In this document: in pieces, positions 52,410 through 61,064 of the stretch
How positions within the stretch are numbered: the first letter of the stretch is position 1
How the letters are laid out: the number at the start of each line of letters is the position of its first letter
Source of the DNA: Lachnocurva sp045579705
GTDB taxonomy: Bacteria > Bacillota > Clostridia > Lachnospirales > Lachnospiraceae
Length of the DNA stretch: 64,000 nucleotides
Assembly (NCBI GenBank): GCA_045579705.1
Contig: JAZNMP010000003.1
Span: 62,001 to 126,000 of the forward strand
Direction: 5' to 3'
Notes under the pieces: generated by a model
Told to the model about the DNA's origin: nothing
The model's input: the letters and a program-made list of their open reading frames with translations, nothing else
The model's database searches: none
Program-made: the position numbers and the translations under genes

Positions 52410-53252
52410 TTATTTGATTGCCTTACCGTCTCTTCTTCTGATGATAAGCTTATTGGACTGTTTCTTCTTCTTACGTGTCTTAAGTCCCATAGCTGGTTTA
52501 CCCCAAGGAGTGCAAGGTCCTGGACGTCCAACTGGAGCCTTACCTTCACCACCACCGTGTGGATGGTCATTAGGGTTCATAACAGAACCACGTACTGTTG
52601 GGCGGATACCCATGTGACGCTTTCTTCCGGCTTTACCAATCTTAACAAGGTTATGGTCTGCATTACCAAGACTACCGATAGTAGCACGGCATGTAAGCTT
52701 AACTCTTCTCATTTCTCCTGAAGGAAGACGAAGTGTTGCATAACCGTTTTCTTTAGCCATGAGCTGAGCTGAACCACCAGCTGAACGAACGAGCTGTCCG
52801 CCTCTACCTGGGTAAAGCTCGATGTTATGGATTTCTGTACCTACTGGAATGTTCTCAAGTGGAAGGCAGTTACCAACACGGATTTCTGCGTCAGCACCGT
52901 TCATAACTGTCATACCATCTGTAAGACCAGCTGGAGCAAGGATGTATGCCTTTGTACCATCAGCATAGTGAAGAAGTGCGATGTTTGCTGTACGGTTTGG
53001 ATCGTATTCGATACCAGCAACCTTAGCAGGAACGCCATCCTTATTTCTCTTGAAATCGATAATTCTGTATTTTACTCTGTTTCCGCCTCCACGATGACGA
53101 ACAGTAATCTTACCCTGATTGTTACGTCCTGAATTCTTCTTCTTTGTAACAACGAGTGATTTCTCTGGAGTCTTCTTTGTGATCTCTGAGAAATCAGATC
53201 CGCTCATGTTTCTTCTGGAAGGTGTATATGGGTTATATGTCTTAATTCCCAT
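52410..53252 (-). CDS. rplB: 50S ribosomal protein L2
   Basis: A 280-residue L2, needed for subunit joining and peptidyl transfer. The N-terminal GIKTYNPYTPSRRNM, the KITVRHRGGGNRVKYRIIDFKR segment and the C-terminal signature GSVMNPNDHPHGGGEGKAPVGR, with the conserved histidine, are all present. Confidence 0.98.
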   Translation of the reverse strand: MGIKTYNPYTPSRRNMSGSDFSEITKKTPEKSLVVTKKKNSGRNNQGKITVRHRGGGNRVKYRIIDFKRNKDGVPAKVAGIEYDPNRTANIALLHYADGTKAYILAPAGLTDGMTVMNGADAEIRVGNCLPLENIPVGTEIHNIELYPGRGGQLVRSAGGSAQLMAKENGYATLRLPSGEMRRVKLTCRATIGSLGNADHNLVKIGKAGRKRHMGIRPTVRGSVMNPNDHPHGGGEGKAPVGRPGPCTPWGKPAMGLKTRKKKKQSNKLIIRRRDGKAIK

Positions 53253-53310
53253 TTTTATCTCCTTTCAACCATTTGTTGTCGCACTTTGTTTTGTGCATAA
53301 TTACTCAGGA

Positions 53311-53610
53311 TTAAAGACTCTGGAAAAGGTCGATATCCTTTGAGTCTGCTGTCAGCTTAACAATAGCTTTCTTACCAGCTGCTGTTCTACCAACAACTAA
53401 TCCACGACGCTTGTTCTTTCCGAGAACGTTCATTGTGTTCACAGAAGCAACCTTAACACCGTCAAACATCTTTTCAACGGCTTCCTTGATCATAGTCTTG
53501 TTAGCGTCTGGATGAACAAGGAATGTATATTTTTTATCTGCCATCAGAGACATTGAGTTCTCTGTGATAACAGGACGTATAACGACGTCATAATACTGAA
53601 TATTTGCCAT
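53311..53610 (-). CDS. rplW: 50S ribosomal protein L23
   Basis: A 99-residue L23 at the tunnel exit, the docking site for trigger factor. YDVVIRPVITENSMSLMADKKYTFLVHPDANKTMIKEAVEKMF is canonical. Its ATG overlaps the rplD stop by one base (TAATG), so translation is coupled. Confidence 0.97.
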   Translation of the reverse strand: MANIQYYDVVIRPVITENSMSLMADKKYTFLVHPDANKTMIKEAVEKMFDGVKVASVNTMNVLGKNKRRGLVVGRTAAGKKAIVKLTADSKDIDLFQSL

Positions 53611-54233
53611 TATGCGTATACCTCCTCAATCTTCTGTACAGCAGCCTTAGTTGTTACGATAGTGTTGTACTTAAGGATATCGTAAACGCTAAGTGTATCT
53701 GCCTGAGTAGTTCTAACATCAGCGATGTTTCTAGCTGAAAGAACTACATTCTTGTCTTCTTTGTCCTCAAGAACGAGAAGAGCTTTGTTTACATTAAGAG
53801 CGTCGAGAACTGCCTTCATATCCTTTGTCTTAACCTCAGAAAGTGAAAGCTCATCGATAACGATGAATTTGTTCTCCTGAACAGCTGAAGTAAGAACTGA
53901 CTTAAGAGCAAGTCTTCTTTCCTTCTTGTTCATCTTGATGCTGTAATCTCTTGGAACTGGAGCGAATACTACACCGCCACCTGTCCACTGTGGAGCACGG
54001 ATAGAACCCTGTCTAGCATGACCTGTTCCCTTCTGTCTCCAAGGCTTACGTCCGCCGCCACGTACTTCTGAACGTGTCTTAGCTTTCTGTGTGCCCTGAC
54101 GCTTGTTAGCAAGCTGAGTCTTTACAGCTTTATGTACAAGGTTTTCGTTAACTTCTACATTGAAGATAGCATCGCTAAGTTCAATCTTGTCAACTTCTTT
54201 ACCTTTCATATCAAATACTGATACTGTAGCCAT
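53610..54233 (-). CDS. rplD: 50S ribosomal protein L4
   Basis: A 207-residue L4. The basic loop reaching the tunnel constriction is clear (RSEVRGGGRKPWRQKGTGHARQGSIRAPQWTGGGVVFAP). In E. coli L4 represses the S10 operon; whether it binds the structured leader ahead of rpsJ here is unknown. Confidence 0.98.
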   Translation of the reverse strand: MATVSVFDMKGKEVDKIELSDAIFNVEVNENLVHKAVKTQLANKRQGTQKAKTRSEVRGGGRKPWRQKGTGHARQGSIRAPQWTGGGVVFAPVPRDYSIKMNKKERRLALKSVLTSAVQENKFIVIDELSLSEVKTKDMKAVLDALNVNKALLVLEDKEDKNVVLSARNIADVRTTQADTLSVYDILKYNTIVTTKAAVQKIEEVYA

Positions 54234-54259
54234 TTCTATGTTTCCTCCTTTCCTGATTC

Positions 54260-54937
54260 TTAAGCCTTAACTGACTCTCTGATAGTAACGAGAGATTTCT
54301 TTGGTCCTGGAACTGATCCACGGATCAGGAGAAGGTTCTTATCAGCGTCTACTCTAACTACTTCAAGGTTCTGAACTGTAGTCTTTGCAGTTCCCATATG
54401 ACCTGGCATACCTTTACCCTTGAATACCTTAGATGGTGTAGAACATGATCCGTTAGAACCAGCATGACGATGGTACTTAGAACCATGAGCCATAGGTCCT
54501 CTGTGCTGGTTGAATCTCTTGATTGCAGACTCAAATCCATGTCCCTTAGAAATAGCTGATGCGTCTACCTTATCGCCTACAGCAAAGATATCTGCTTTGA
54601 TCTCGTCAGCTACTTTGTACTCAGAAGCGTTCTCAAAACGGAATTCTCTTACGAACTTCTTTGAAGATACGCCAGCCTTATCGAAGTGACCCTTCTCTGG
54701 CTTGTTTGTACCGTGACGATGAGCAACAGTTTTCTTTCCCTGTGCGTCTCTTTCAACTACTTTGTCTTTGTTGTCCAGGAATCCAACCTGAACTGCCTCA
54801 TAACCATCGTTCTCAAGTGTCTTTACCTGAGTAACAACGTTTGGGCCTGCCTCAAGTACTGTAACTGGGACGAGTGTTCCGTCCTCGTTGAAGACCTGAG
54901 TCATTCCAAGCTTCCTACATAGGATTGCTTTCTTCAT
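54260..54937 (-). CDS. rplC: 50S ribosomal protein L3
   Basis: A 225-residue L3, an early assembly protein whose loop approaches the peptidyl-transferase centre. MKKAILCRKLGMTQVFNEDGTLVPVTVLEAGP and GPMAHGSKYHRHAGSNG-type loop residues are canonical. It is the second gene of the operon, separated from rpsJ by a repeat-bearing gap. Confidence 0.98.
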   Translation of the reverse strand: MKKAILCRKLGMTQVFNEDGTLVPVTVLEAGPNVVTQVKTLENDGYEAVQVGFLDNKDKVVERDAQGKKTVAHRHGTNKPEKGHFDKAGVSSKKFVREFRFENASEYKVADEIKADIFAVGDKVDASAISKGHGFESAIKRFNQHRGPMAHGSKYHRHAGSNGSCSTPSKVFKGKGMPGHMGTAKTTVQNLEVVRVDADKNLLLIRGSVPGPKKSLVTIRESVKA

Positions 54938-54963
54938 TAGAATTTCCTCCTAAATCTACAGCG

Positions 54964-55045
54964 GAGCACCTGGGTGCTCATACTAGCGCGCAGCGGAGCA
55001 CATACATGCTCATGCATTTAGCGCAGCGGAGCGATTTTCACGCTC
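54964..55045 (-). ncRNA. three tandem hairpins in the rpsJ-rplC gap
   Basis: Hairpins at 54964-54979, 54996-55011 and 55029-55045 recur every 32-33 bp. Their stems vary together: GAGCAC/GTGCTC, GAGCA/TGCTC and GAGCG/CGCTC. On the minus strand each is followed by CGCTG(CGC). They occupy most of the 135-nt spacer between rpsJ and rplC and could adjust mRNA stability or stoichiometry. Confidence 0.65.
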
Positions 55046-55072
55046 ATGCATTAATTGGTTACCAAAAGAGAT

Positions 55073-55390
55073 TTATTTCTCTTTCATTTTGATGTCGATG
55101 TAGACACCAGCTGGCATTTCGAGTCTTGACAATGACTCAACAGTTTTCTGTGTTGGTGTCATGATGTCGATAAGTCTCTTGTGAGTTCTTCTCTCGAACT
55201 GCTCTCTTGAATCCTTGTACTTATGAACAGCTCTAAGAATTGTTACAACTTCCTTCTTTGTTGGAAGTGGAACTGGACCGCTTACTACAGCGCCGTTCTT
55301 CTTAACTGTGTCGATGATCTTTGCAGCAGATGCATCTACTAACTCATGATCATAAGCCTTAAGTGTGATTCGCATTACCTGAGTTGCCAT
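55073..55390 (-). CDS. rpsJ: 30S ribosomal protein S10
   Basis: A 105-residue S10, first gene of the supercluster; it also forms the NusB:S10 antitermination complex. MRITLKAYDHELVDASAAKIIDTVKKNGAVVSGPVPLPTKKEVVTIL is canonical. GGAGG lies 12 nt upstream within AAAGGAGGCGGC, after a long structured leader. Confidence 0.98.
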   Translation of the reverse strand: MATQVMRITLKAYDHELVDASAAKIIDTVKKNGAVVSGPVPLPTKKEVVTILRAVHKYKDSREQFERRTHKRLIDIMTPTQKTVESLSRLEMPAGVYIDIKMKEK

Positions 55391-55408
55391 AAAAAAAGCC
55401 GCCTCCTT

Positions 55409-55607
55409 TTCGTACTATTCGTACGACAAGTGGTGACTGTACACTTTCCCGTGTGTGTCCTACACAACACGTTTGTTTCTACCCTCGTGGTAGACATTAT
55501 TTGTACAGTGACTTGTCGCCAGTTTCTCGACTTGACATTCGCTCCACGGAGATACCTACCGAAGTAGCAACTTCACGCTTCATCGCTATCAATGTCACAG
55601 CACAAAT
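55409..55607 (-). ncRNA. structured 5' leader of the S10 operon
   Basis: About 200 nt separate the likely promoter from the rpsJ ribosome binding site. On the minus strand GACAAGT and ACTGTACA (about 55517-55502) pair with TGTACAGT and ACTTGTC (about 55443-55425). This closes a multibranch loop with two inner hairpins, TCTACC-ACGA-GGGTAGA and CGTGT...ACACG. A further hairpin CGTAC-GAATA-GTACG lies just before the ribosome binding site. The long-range pairing is strong evidence for a regulatory leader, perhaps bound by a ribosomal protein. Confidence 0.7.
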
Positions 55608-55608
55608 A

Positions 55609-55637
55609 AATATACAACGATTTACAAATAAACACAA
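55609..55637 (-). promoter_or_regulatory. likely promoter of the S10-spc-alpha supercluster
   Basis: On the minus strand TTGTGT (55637-55632) and TATATT (55614-55609) are separated by exactly 17 nt, about 220 nt upstream of rpsJ. The -10 has five of six consensus bases. It lies between the methyltransferase gene and the leader. Confidence 0.65.
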
Positions 55638-55664
55638 GACATTTTAAATAATTATTGTATTTTT

Positions 55665-56552
55665 TTAAATACAAAATCTGCAAGATGCTCCTTCAGGCAG
55701 ATTCAGGCCTGATTTAGTAACAGGAAGACCAATCTCATTACTATCGCAACTTCCCTTGTGATCTTTCAAAACTGTTTCTACCATGTATGACATAACTGCT
55801 GGCTGTAATCCAGTAGTATAAGAGTTCACTAAGTAAAAAAGTGGTTCATCGACGAGGATTGCCTCTGTCTTCTGAATTAGTTCAAATACAGAATCTTCAA
55901 TCTTCCAGATTTCGCCCTTTGGTCCTCTTCCATATGAAGGAGGATCCATGATAATCGCATCATACTTGTGACCACGGCGTGCTTCTCTTTCAACAAACTT
56001 CAGGCAGTCATCCACCAACCAGCGAATAGGCGCATCTTTAAGTCCTGAAGCTTCAGCATTTTCTTTTGCCCAGTTTACCATTCCTTTAGACGCATCTACA
56101 TGAGTAACTTTTGCACCAGCAGCTGCTGCAGCGAGAGTTGCACCACCTGTGTAAGCAAAGAGATTCAACACATTGATTTCCCTCTTCGGATTCTCACGAA
56201 GTGCATTCTCAATCTTCTCTGAAAACCAATCCCAGTTAGTCGCCTGTTCTGGAAACAGTCCAGTATGCTTAAACTTAAATGGCTTAAGTCTAAATGTAAG
56301 CTTCTTTGTTGATGGCAACTCATAAGAAATCTCCCATTCATCCGGAAGACTAAAGAATTCCCAATCGCCGCCACCTTTAGCACTACGGTGATATGTGGCA
56401 TTAGTATGTTTCCACTCGTATCCTTTTTTCCCAGTGTTCCAAATAACCTGAGGATCCGGACGGCGAAGAATATACTCGCCCCACCTCTCCACCTTTTCAC
56501 CAGTGGCAGTATCTATAACTTCATAATCTTTCCATCTATCAGCTATCCACAT
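55665..56552 (-). CDS. class I SAM-dependent methyltransferase, RlmI/RlmK-like
   Basis: A 295-residue methyltransferase. The SAM-binding motif I is NLFAYTGGATLAAAAAGAKVTHVDASKGMVNWAKENAEASGL and the catalytic motif IV is DPPSYGRGPKGEIWK, as in the RlmI/RlmK family of 23S rRNA cytosine or guanine methyltransferases. The N-terminal ~110 residues have the compact beta-rich look of an RNA-recognition region. No PUA domain is visible. The rRNA target is inferred by family only. It follows the HAD phosphatase gene in the same direction but beyond a terminator. Confidence 0.85.
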   Translation of the reverse strand: MWIADRWKDYEVIDTATGEKVERWGEYILRRPDPQVIWNTGKKGYEWKHTNATYHRSAKGGGDWEFFSLPDEWEISYELPSTKKLTFRLKPFKFKHTGLFPEQATNWDWFSEKIENALRENPKREINVLNLFAYTGGATLAAAAAGAKVTHVDASKGMVNWAKENAEASGLKDAPIRWLVDDCLKFVEREARRGHKYDAIIMDPPSYGRGPKGEIWKIEDSVFELIQKTEAILVDEPLFYLVNSYTTGLQPAVMSYMVETVLKDHKGSCDSNEIGLPVTKSGLNLPEGASCRFCI

Positions 56553-56605
56553 ATTTTTGTTCCTTCTATATAATATGAGTTTCTTCTATATAAATATCTC
56601 TTCAT

Positions 56606-56648
56606 GAAAAAAGATGTCACCGAAGCATATTCGAGTAACATCTTTTAA
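56606..56648 (-). terminator. terminator of the ptsI-HAD operon
   Basis: The stem AAAAGATGT / ACATCTTTT (extended inside by partial pairing) is followed by TTTTTT on the minus strand, just after the HAD gene stop. Confidence 0.85.
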
Positions 56649-56658
56649 TAATACAAGT

Positions 56659-57306
56659 TTAGAAAAATTTTTCAAGGTCTAAAACCTTATCAACTATATC
56701 AATATGCTGTTTCTTCTCCAAAAGTTCTCGACTTCTGAATCCCCAGGATACTAATACGCAATCAAGCTCACTGTTCTTTGCTGTCTCAGCATCTACATCA
56801 GAATCTCCTATATAAAGAGTTTCCGCTTTCGTAGCTCCGAGATCTTTCATAGCTTCGAAGCAGCCATCCGGTGAAGGTTTTGTTTTTCTGCCTTCCTTCA
56901 CACCGTAAGCTTTAGTAATCTTGTCACCAAAATAATACTCAGCGAGTTCTTTCACTGCAGCATCATATTTATTAGAAACGATTGCTGTAGGTATACCTCT
57001 TTCCTTTAGGAAGGAAAGGAGCTCATCTACACCATCGTAAGGAAGAGTCTCTTCCTTACAATGTGTAAAATAATAATTTTTAAATTCCTGGAACTTCTCT
57101 TCAAAGCTCGGATCATCTTCGCCCTGTGGAATAGCATCAATCATGAGTTTTCTATTTCCACGGCCGACCATCTTTCTGATTTCTTCCAGAGAAAAAGTTG
57201 GATGGTTGTGCTTCTCGCAAACATGGTTTACAGCATTCTTTAAATCCGAAAGTGAATCTAGAAGAGTACCATCCATATCAAAAATCGCATATTTATACGT
57301 TTGCAT
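56659..57306 (-). CDS. HAD family hydrolase, phosphoglycolate phosphatase-like
   Basis: A 215-residue haloacid dehalogenase-type phosphatase. Motif I is FDMDGTLLDSL (nucleophile Asp10), motif II Ser lies in PTAIVSNKYD, and motif IV is YIGDSDVDAETAKNS. A four-helix C1 cap lies between motifs I and II. Substrates could be phosphoglycolate or pyrophosphate-like small phosphates. Its start overlaps the end of ptsI by 14 nt, so it is the second gene of that operon. Confidence 0.92.
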   Translation of the reverse strand: MQTYKYAIFDMDGTLLDSLSDLKNAVNHVCEKHNHPTFSLEEIRKMVGRGNRKLMIDAIPQGEDDPSFEEKFQEFKNYYFTHCKEETLPYDGVDELLSFLKERGIPTAIVSNKYDAAVKELAEYYFGDKITKAYGVKEGRKTKPSPDGCFEAMKDLGATKAETLYIGDSDVDAETAKNSELDCVLVSWGFRSRELLEKKQHIDIVDKVLDLEKFF

Positions 57307-58906
57307 TTCTGATAGCCTCTCTTACATGGAGGATTCTAGAAGGTGTAACTGAGAGTTCATCAACTCCCATTTCGATAAATTTCTCTGTAAGAGTTGTGTC
57401 AGCACCAAGCTCACCACAGATTCCTACCCAAGCGCCACCCTTGTGACCATTCTTAATAGTCATTTCGATAGCACGAAGAACTGCTGGGTGATGTGTATCA
57501 ATCATATTCTCAAGAGCTGCATTCTGTCTGTCAGCTGCAAGAGTATACTGTGTTAAATCGTTTGTACCGATTGAGAAGAAGTCTACTTCCTGAGCAAGTT
57601 CTTCTGACATAAGTACAGCTGCAGGTGTCTCGATCATGATACCCTGCTCTACTTCACCATAAGGAACCCCCTGCTCGTCAAGTTCAGCCTTAACTTCTGC
57701 AACGATTTCTTTGATCTTCTTAACTTCATCAACAGAAATGATCATAGGATACATAACGCTGATCTTTCCGAATGCACTAGCTCTGAAGATAGCACGAAGC
57801 TGTGTCTTGAACACATCTACTCTATCGAGACAAATTCTGATAGCTCTGTAACCAAGTGCTGGGTTTTCTTCCTTTGCGAGGTTGAAATAATCAACCTGCT
57901 TATCAGCACCGATATCAAGTGTTCTGATGATAACCTTCTTACCAGCCATCATTTCAGCTACAGCCTTGTAAGCATTGAACTGTTCTTCTTCTGTAGGATA
58001 TGTATTTGATTCAAGGTAGAGGAACTCTGATCTGAACAGACCGATTCCACCTGCATCATTCTGAAGTACAGAAGCAACGTCCTTTACACCACCGATGTTA
58101 GCGTAAAGATTGATCTTTGTACCCTTCTTTGTAACGTTTTCTTTTCCACGAAGTTCCTGGAGAAGTCTTTCCTTCTCTTCATCCTTCGCTTTGATCTCTT
58201 CGTATTTCTTAATTTCTTCTTCTGTAGGCTCGATGATAAGCTTTCCTTCATATCCATCTACGATACCGAACTTACCGTCGCAGTCTTCTGGGAAATCTAC
58301 ACCGATAAGAGCTGGAATATTCATAGTACGAGCAAGAATAGCTGTATGTGAATTTGTAGATCCACCACGAGTTACAAATGAAAGAACCATGTTCTTATCA
58401 AGCTGTACTGTTTCTGATGGAGCGAGGTCATCTGCGAGAAAGATCGATGGTTCATCACCTGTCATCTTTGATTCCTCAACACCCTGAAGTACAGAAACTA
58501 CTCTGTTTGAGATATCTTTGATATCTGCTGATCTGGCCTGCATATATTCATCATCCATAGCTGCAAACATCTGTGAGAAATTATCTCCAGCTGTTGCTAC
58601 AGCGTATTCAGCATTTACATTCTGAGAAACGATGATATTCTTAATAGAATCATTGAAATCCAAATCTTCAAGAAGCATCTGGTGAACGTCGAAAATAGCT
58701 GCGTTAGCTTCTCCGACTTCCTTCATAGCCTTGTCATAGAGGCCTTTAAGCTGAGAAAGGGCAGTAGCCTTTGCATCTTCAAAACGCTTTACTTCTGAAT
58801 CAGTATCTTCTACATGCTCACGCTTTACCATGTTTTCATTCTTGTGGTAAATGTGAAGCTTTCCTATAGCAACGCCTGTTTTTGCGCTTTTCCCTTTATA
58901 ATCCAT
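57293..58906 (-). CDS. ptsI: phosphoenolpyruvate-protein phosphotransferase (PTS enzyme I)
   Basis: A 537-residue enzyme I that transfers phosphate from PEP to HPr. The N-terminal HPr-binding domain is followed by the phospho-histidine motif GGSTNSHTAILAR (His187). The PEP-binding barrel has IGLFRSEFLYLE, SIGTNDLTQYTLAADRQN and the active Cys in WVGICGELG. No ptsH is adjacent; a HAD phosphatase gene overlaps its end. The length is slightly short of the usual ~570 residues because the C-terminus ends soon after the barrel. Confidence 0.97.
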   Translation of the reverse strand: MDYKGKSAKTGVAIGKLHIYHKNENMVKREHVEDTDSEVKRFEDAKATALSQLKGLYDKAMKEVGEANAAIFDVHQMLLEDLDFNDSIKNIIVSQNVNAEYAVATAGDNFSQMFAAMDDEYMQARSADIKDISNRVVSVLQGVEESKMTGDEPSIFLADDLAPSETVQLDKNMVLSFVTRGGSTNSHTAILARTMNIPALIGVDFPEDCDGKFGIVDGYEGKLIIEPTEEEIKKYEEIKAKDEEKERLLQELRGKENVTKKGTKINLYANIGGVKDVASVLQNDAGGIGLFRSEFLYLESNTYPTEEEQFNAYKAVAEMMAGKKVIIRTLDIGADKQVDYFNLAKEENPALGYRAIRICLDRVDVFKTQLRAIFRASAFGKISVMYPMIISVDEVKKIKEIVAEVKAELDEQGVPYGEVEQGIMIETPAAVLMSEELAQEVDFFSIGTNDLTQYTLAADRQNAALENMIDTHHPAVLRAIEMTIKNGHKGGAWVGICGELGADTTLTEKFIEMGVDELSVTPSRILHVREAIRNANV

Positions 58907-59058
58907 GATTACTCCTTTTCTATTCTTAGAAAAAATTCGTTAGTATTATATCACCATTATTTCAAATATCATATGGTTAAAATATACATTCTTTCCCATT
59001 TTTAATTATGTTTTGCACATAATTTAACAAATATTAACGAAATATACAAGTTTTTTTA

Positions 59059-59067
59059 TGTTATAAT
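59059..59067 (+). promoter_or_regulatory. extended -10 promoter element of truA
   Basis: TGTTATAAT (TGnTATAAT) lies 29 nt upstream of the truA ATG, and is the same element form as ahead of mutS2. No convincing -35 is seen. Confidence 0.6.
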
Positions 59068-59095
59068 CATTCATATTATTTTTCAAGAGGTTTTT

Positions 59096-59839
59096 ATGAC
59101 AAATTACAAATTAACAATTCAATACGACGGAACCCGTTATTTCGGTTGGGAACACCAGCCCGATAAAGAGACCATTCAGGGTAAACTCGAGGACGCTTTT
59201 GAAAAAAGTCTCGGCATCCCGAAATCTGCCTTCAAAATCATCGGAGCCGGTAGAACTGACGCGGGAGTACACGCTTTAGAGATGACAGCGAACGCCGTAC
59301 TCGATATAGAGGTTCCAGAAACGACACTTAGAGATAAACTAAACTCTAATCTTCCATCCGACATCGCAATCCTTTCAGTTCGAATCGCTTCCGAACGTTT
59401 TCACGCGAGATATAACGCCGTCGGAAAGACTTACGACTACACCATTTCAGATGGTCCGATCAAACCTATCTTTAACAGAAAATATGTAACCATCCTGGAT
59501 AAACAGCTCGACACAGACGCTATGATAAAAGCCGCAAGTTACCTGGAAGGTCAGCACGATTTCAAGGCTTTCTGCGGAAATTCTCATTTCAAGAAATCCT
59601 CCGTAAGAATCGTCGATAAGATTACCATTTCCAGAAAGAACGGGTTGCTCACACTTTCTTTCCACGGAACAGGATTCCTGCAAAACATGGTTCGAATCAT
59701 GGTCGGAACGCTCATCGAAGTCGGATATCACCGAATTGATCCTGAAAGCATCCCCGACATCATCGAATCATTAGATAGAAAAAAAGCAGGTCCAACCGCT
59801 CCAGCGAAAGGACTCTGCCTAAGAAAGGTCGATTACTAA
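59096..59839 (+). CDS. truA: tRNA pseudouridine synthase A
   Basis: A 247-residue enzyme that makes pseudouridine at tRNA positions 38-40. The catalytic Asp55 lies in GAGRTDAGVHA, the N-terminal strand is LTIQYDGTRYFGWEHQP, and the C-terminal region has GTGFLQNMVRIMVGTLIEVG. CAAGAGG 5 nt upstream is the ribosome binding site. It is monocistronic and convergent with the flavodiiron gene. Confidence 0.96.
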   Translation: MTNYKLTIQYDGTRYFGWEHQPDKETIQGKLEDAFEKSLGIPKSAFKIIGAGRTDAGVHALEMTANAVLDIEVPETTLRDKLNSNLPSDIAILSVRIASERFHARYNAVGKTYDYTISDGPIKPIFNRKYVTILDKQLDTDAMIKAASYLEGQHDFKAFCGNSHFKKSSVRIVDKITISRKNGLLTLSFHGTGFLQNMVRIMVGTLIEVGYHRIDPESIPDIIESLDRKKAGPTAPAKGLCLRKVDY

Positions 59840-59856
59840 CAAGTAATCGACCTTTT
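59827..59856 (+). terminator. truA terminator
   Basis: A perfect 10-bp stem (GGTCGATTAC / GTAATCGACC) with a 6-nt loop is followed by TTTT on the plus strand. The stem includes the truA stop codon region. Confidence 0.88.
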
Positions 59857-59860
59857 ACAT

Positions 59861-61042
59861 TTATAATGTATTCATATCCATCTGGTGACCTTTTTTTACC
59901 AACGCATCACAAAGCTCAGCCAATGCTACTTCCGATTCTTTTGTCACCCTGGTTTTTACAGATACAACCGGTTCGATAATCTCGATGCTATCCATTTCTT
60001 CCAGTTTTTCTCTGATTTTCTTTGCTGCCATCGGAGCCCATGAACCATTTTCTATGATTCCAATACTTCTCCTGCAATACTTCTTTATCTTTAAATGATA
60101 GAGCAAATCTTCCATCGCCGGCATCAATTCTCCGTCATAAGTAATCGACGCGAGGACGATTCTGTCAAAGCAAAAAGCTCCTTCAACAGCTCTAGCCATA
60201 TCATCCTTATTCAAATCAATAGTAACTACGCGCTCTCCCTGTTCCTGCAACATATCCCGAAGCATCAAAGCTGCCTCCTTCGTATTTCCATGTGCAGTAG
60301 CATAGGCAATCATCACGCCTTTTCGCTCAGGATCATACTTCGACCATTTATCATAATAATCGATGTATTCTCCCAAATCATCTTTAAGGACCAAACCATG
60401 AAGCGGCGCAATTACTTTTACCCCAAGCGGGAGTACCTTTTTTAGGACAGCTTGTACCGAAGCACCATACTTTCCAACTATATTAAAATAATATCTACGA
60501 GCTTCAACCAGCCAGCTTACGCCGTTCCTCACAGTTCCAAAAGATCCAAAGGCATCTGCCGAAAAAAGAACTTTTTCTTTTTTCTCAAAAGTCATCATAA
60601 CTTCTGGCCAATGCACCATCGGAGCTGTCAAAAACTGAAGTGTATGTTCTCCCAAAGAAATCTCATCCTGGTCTTTGACCTCGATAACGCGATCCAGATA
60701 ATCCCGGCCTGCGAACTGCTCGAGCATACTTTTTGCTTTAACACTCATCACAAGTTTCATCTCTGGAAATCGTTCCGCGAGTTCTGTGATTCCACCACTA
60801 TGATCCGGTTCCAAATGCTGGATTATCAAATAATCCGGTTTTCTCTCGCCTAAGACACGACGAATATTCGACAACCACTCACCCGTCGCACGTTTATCGA
60901 CAGTATCTAAAATCGCAACCTGTTCATCAACTATGAGATAGGAATTATATGTTACTCCGAAAGGCACTTTGTACTGGCCCTCGAACAATCCCAATGCTCC
61001 ATCGTCAACACCAACATATCTAATTTCTTTTGAGATATCCAT
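59861..61042 (-). CDS. FprA-type flavodiiron protein
   Basis: A 393-residue A-type flavoprotein that reduces oxygen or nitric oxide to protect anaerobes. The N-terminal metallo-beta-lactamase domain holds the di-iron ligands His76, Glu78, Asp80 and His81 in HLEPDHSGG, with a further His in APMVHWPEVM and later ligands in SADAFG and PLHGLV. The C-terminal flavodoxin domain (from ~245) has the FMN loop AYATAHGNTKEAA. It lacks an extra rubredoxin domain. It protects oxygen-sensitive systems such as the PFL encoded in this window, which is functional inference. Confidence 0.94.
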   Translation of the reverse strand: MDISKEIRYVGVDDGALGLFEGQYKVPFGVTYNSYLIVDEQVAILDTVDKRATGEWLSNIRRVLGERKPDYLIIQHLEPDHSGGITELAERFPEMKLVMSVKAKSMLEQFAGRDYLDRVIEVKDQDEISLGEHTLQFLTAPMVHWPEVMMTFEKKEKVLFSADAFGSFGTVRNGVSWLVEARRYYFNIVGKYGASVQAVLKKVLPLGVKVIAPLHGLVLKDDLGEYIDYYDKWSKYDPERKGVMIAYATAHGNTKEAALMLRDMLQEQGERVVTIDLNKDDMARAVEGAFCFDRIVLASITYDGELMPAMEDLLYHLKIKKYCRRSIGIIENGSWAPMAAKKIREKLEEMDSIEIIEPVVSVKTRVTKESEVALAELCDALVKKGHQMDMNTL

Positions 61043-61064
61043 ACTATCTCCCTTCTAAAGAACA

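Noticed and set aside
52349..52570. 73-codon minus-strand frame over rplB and rpsS
   Set aside because: Out-of-frame shadow of ribosomal protein genes.
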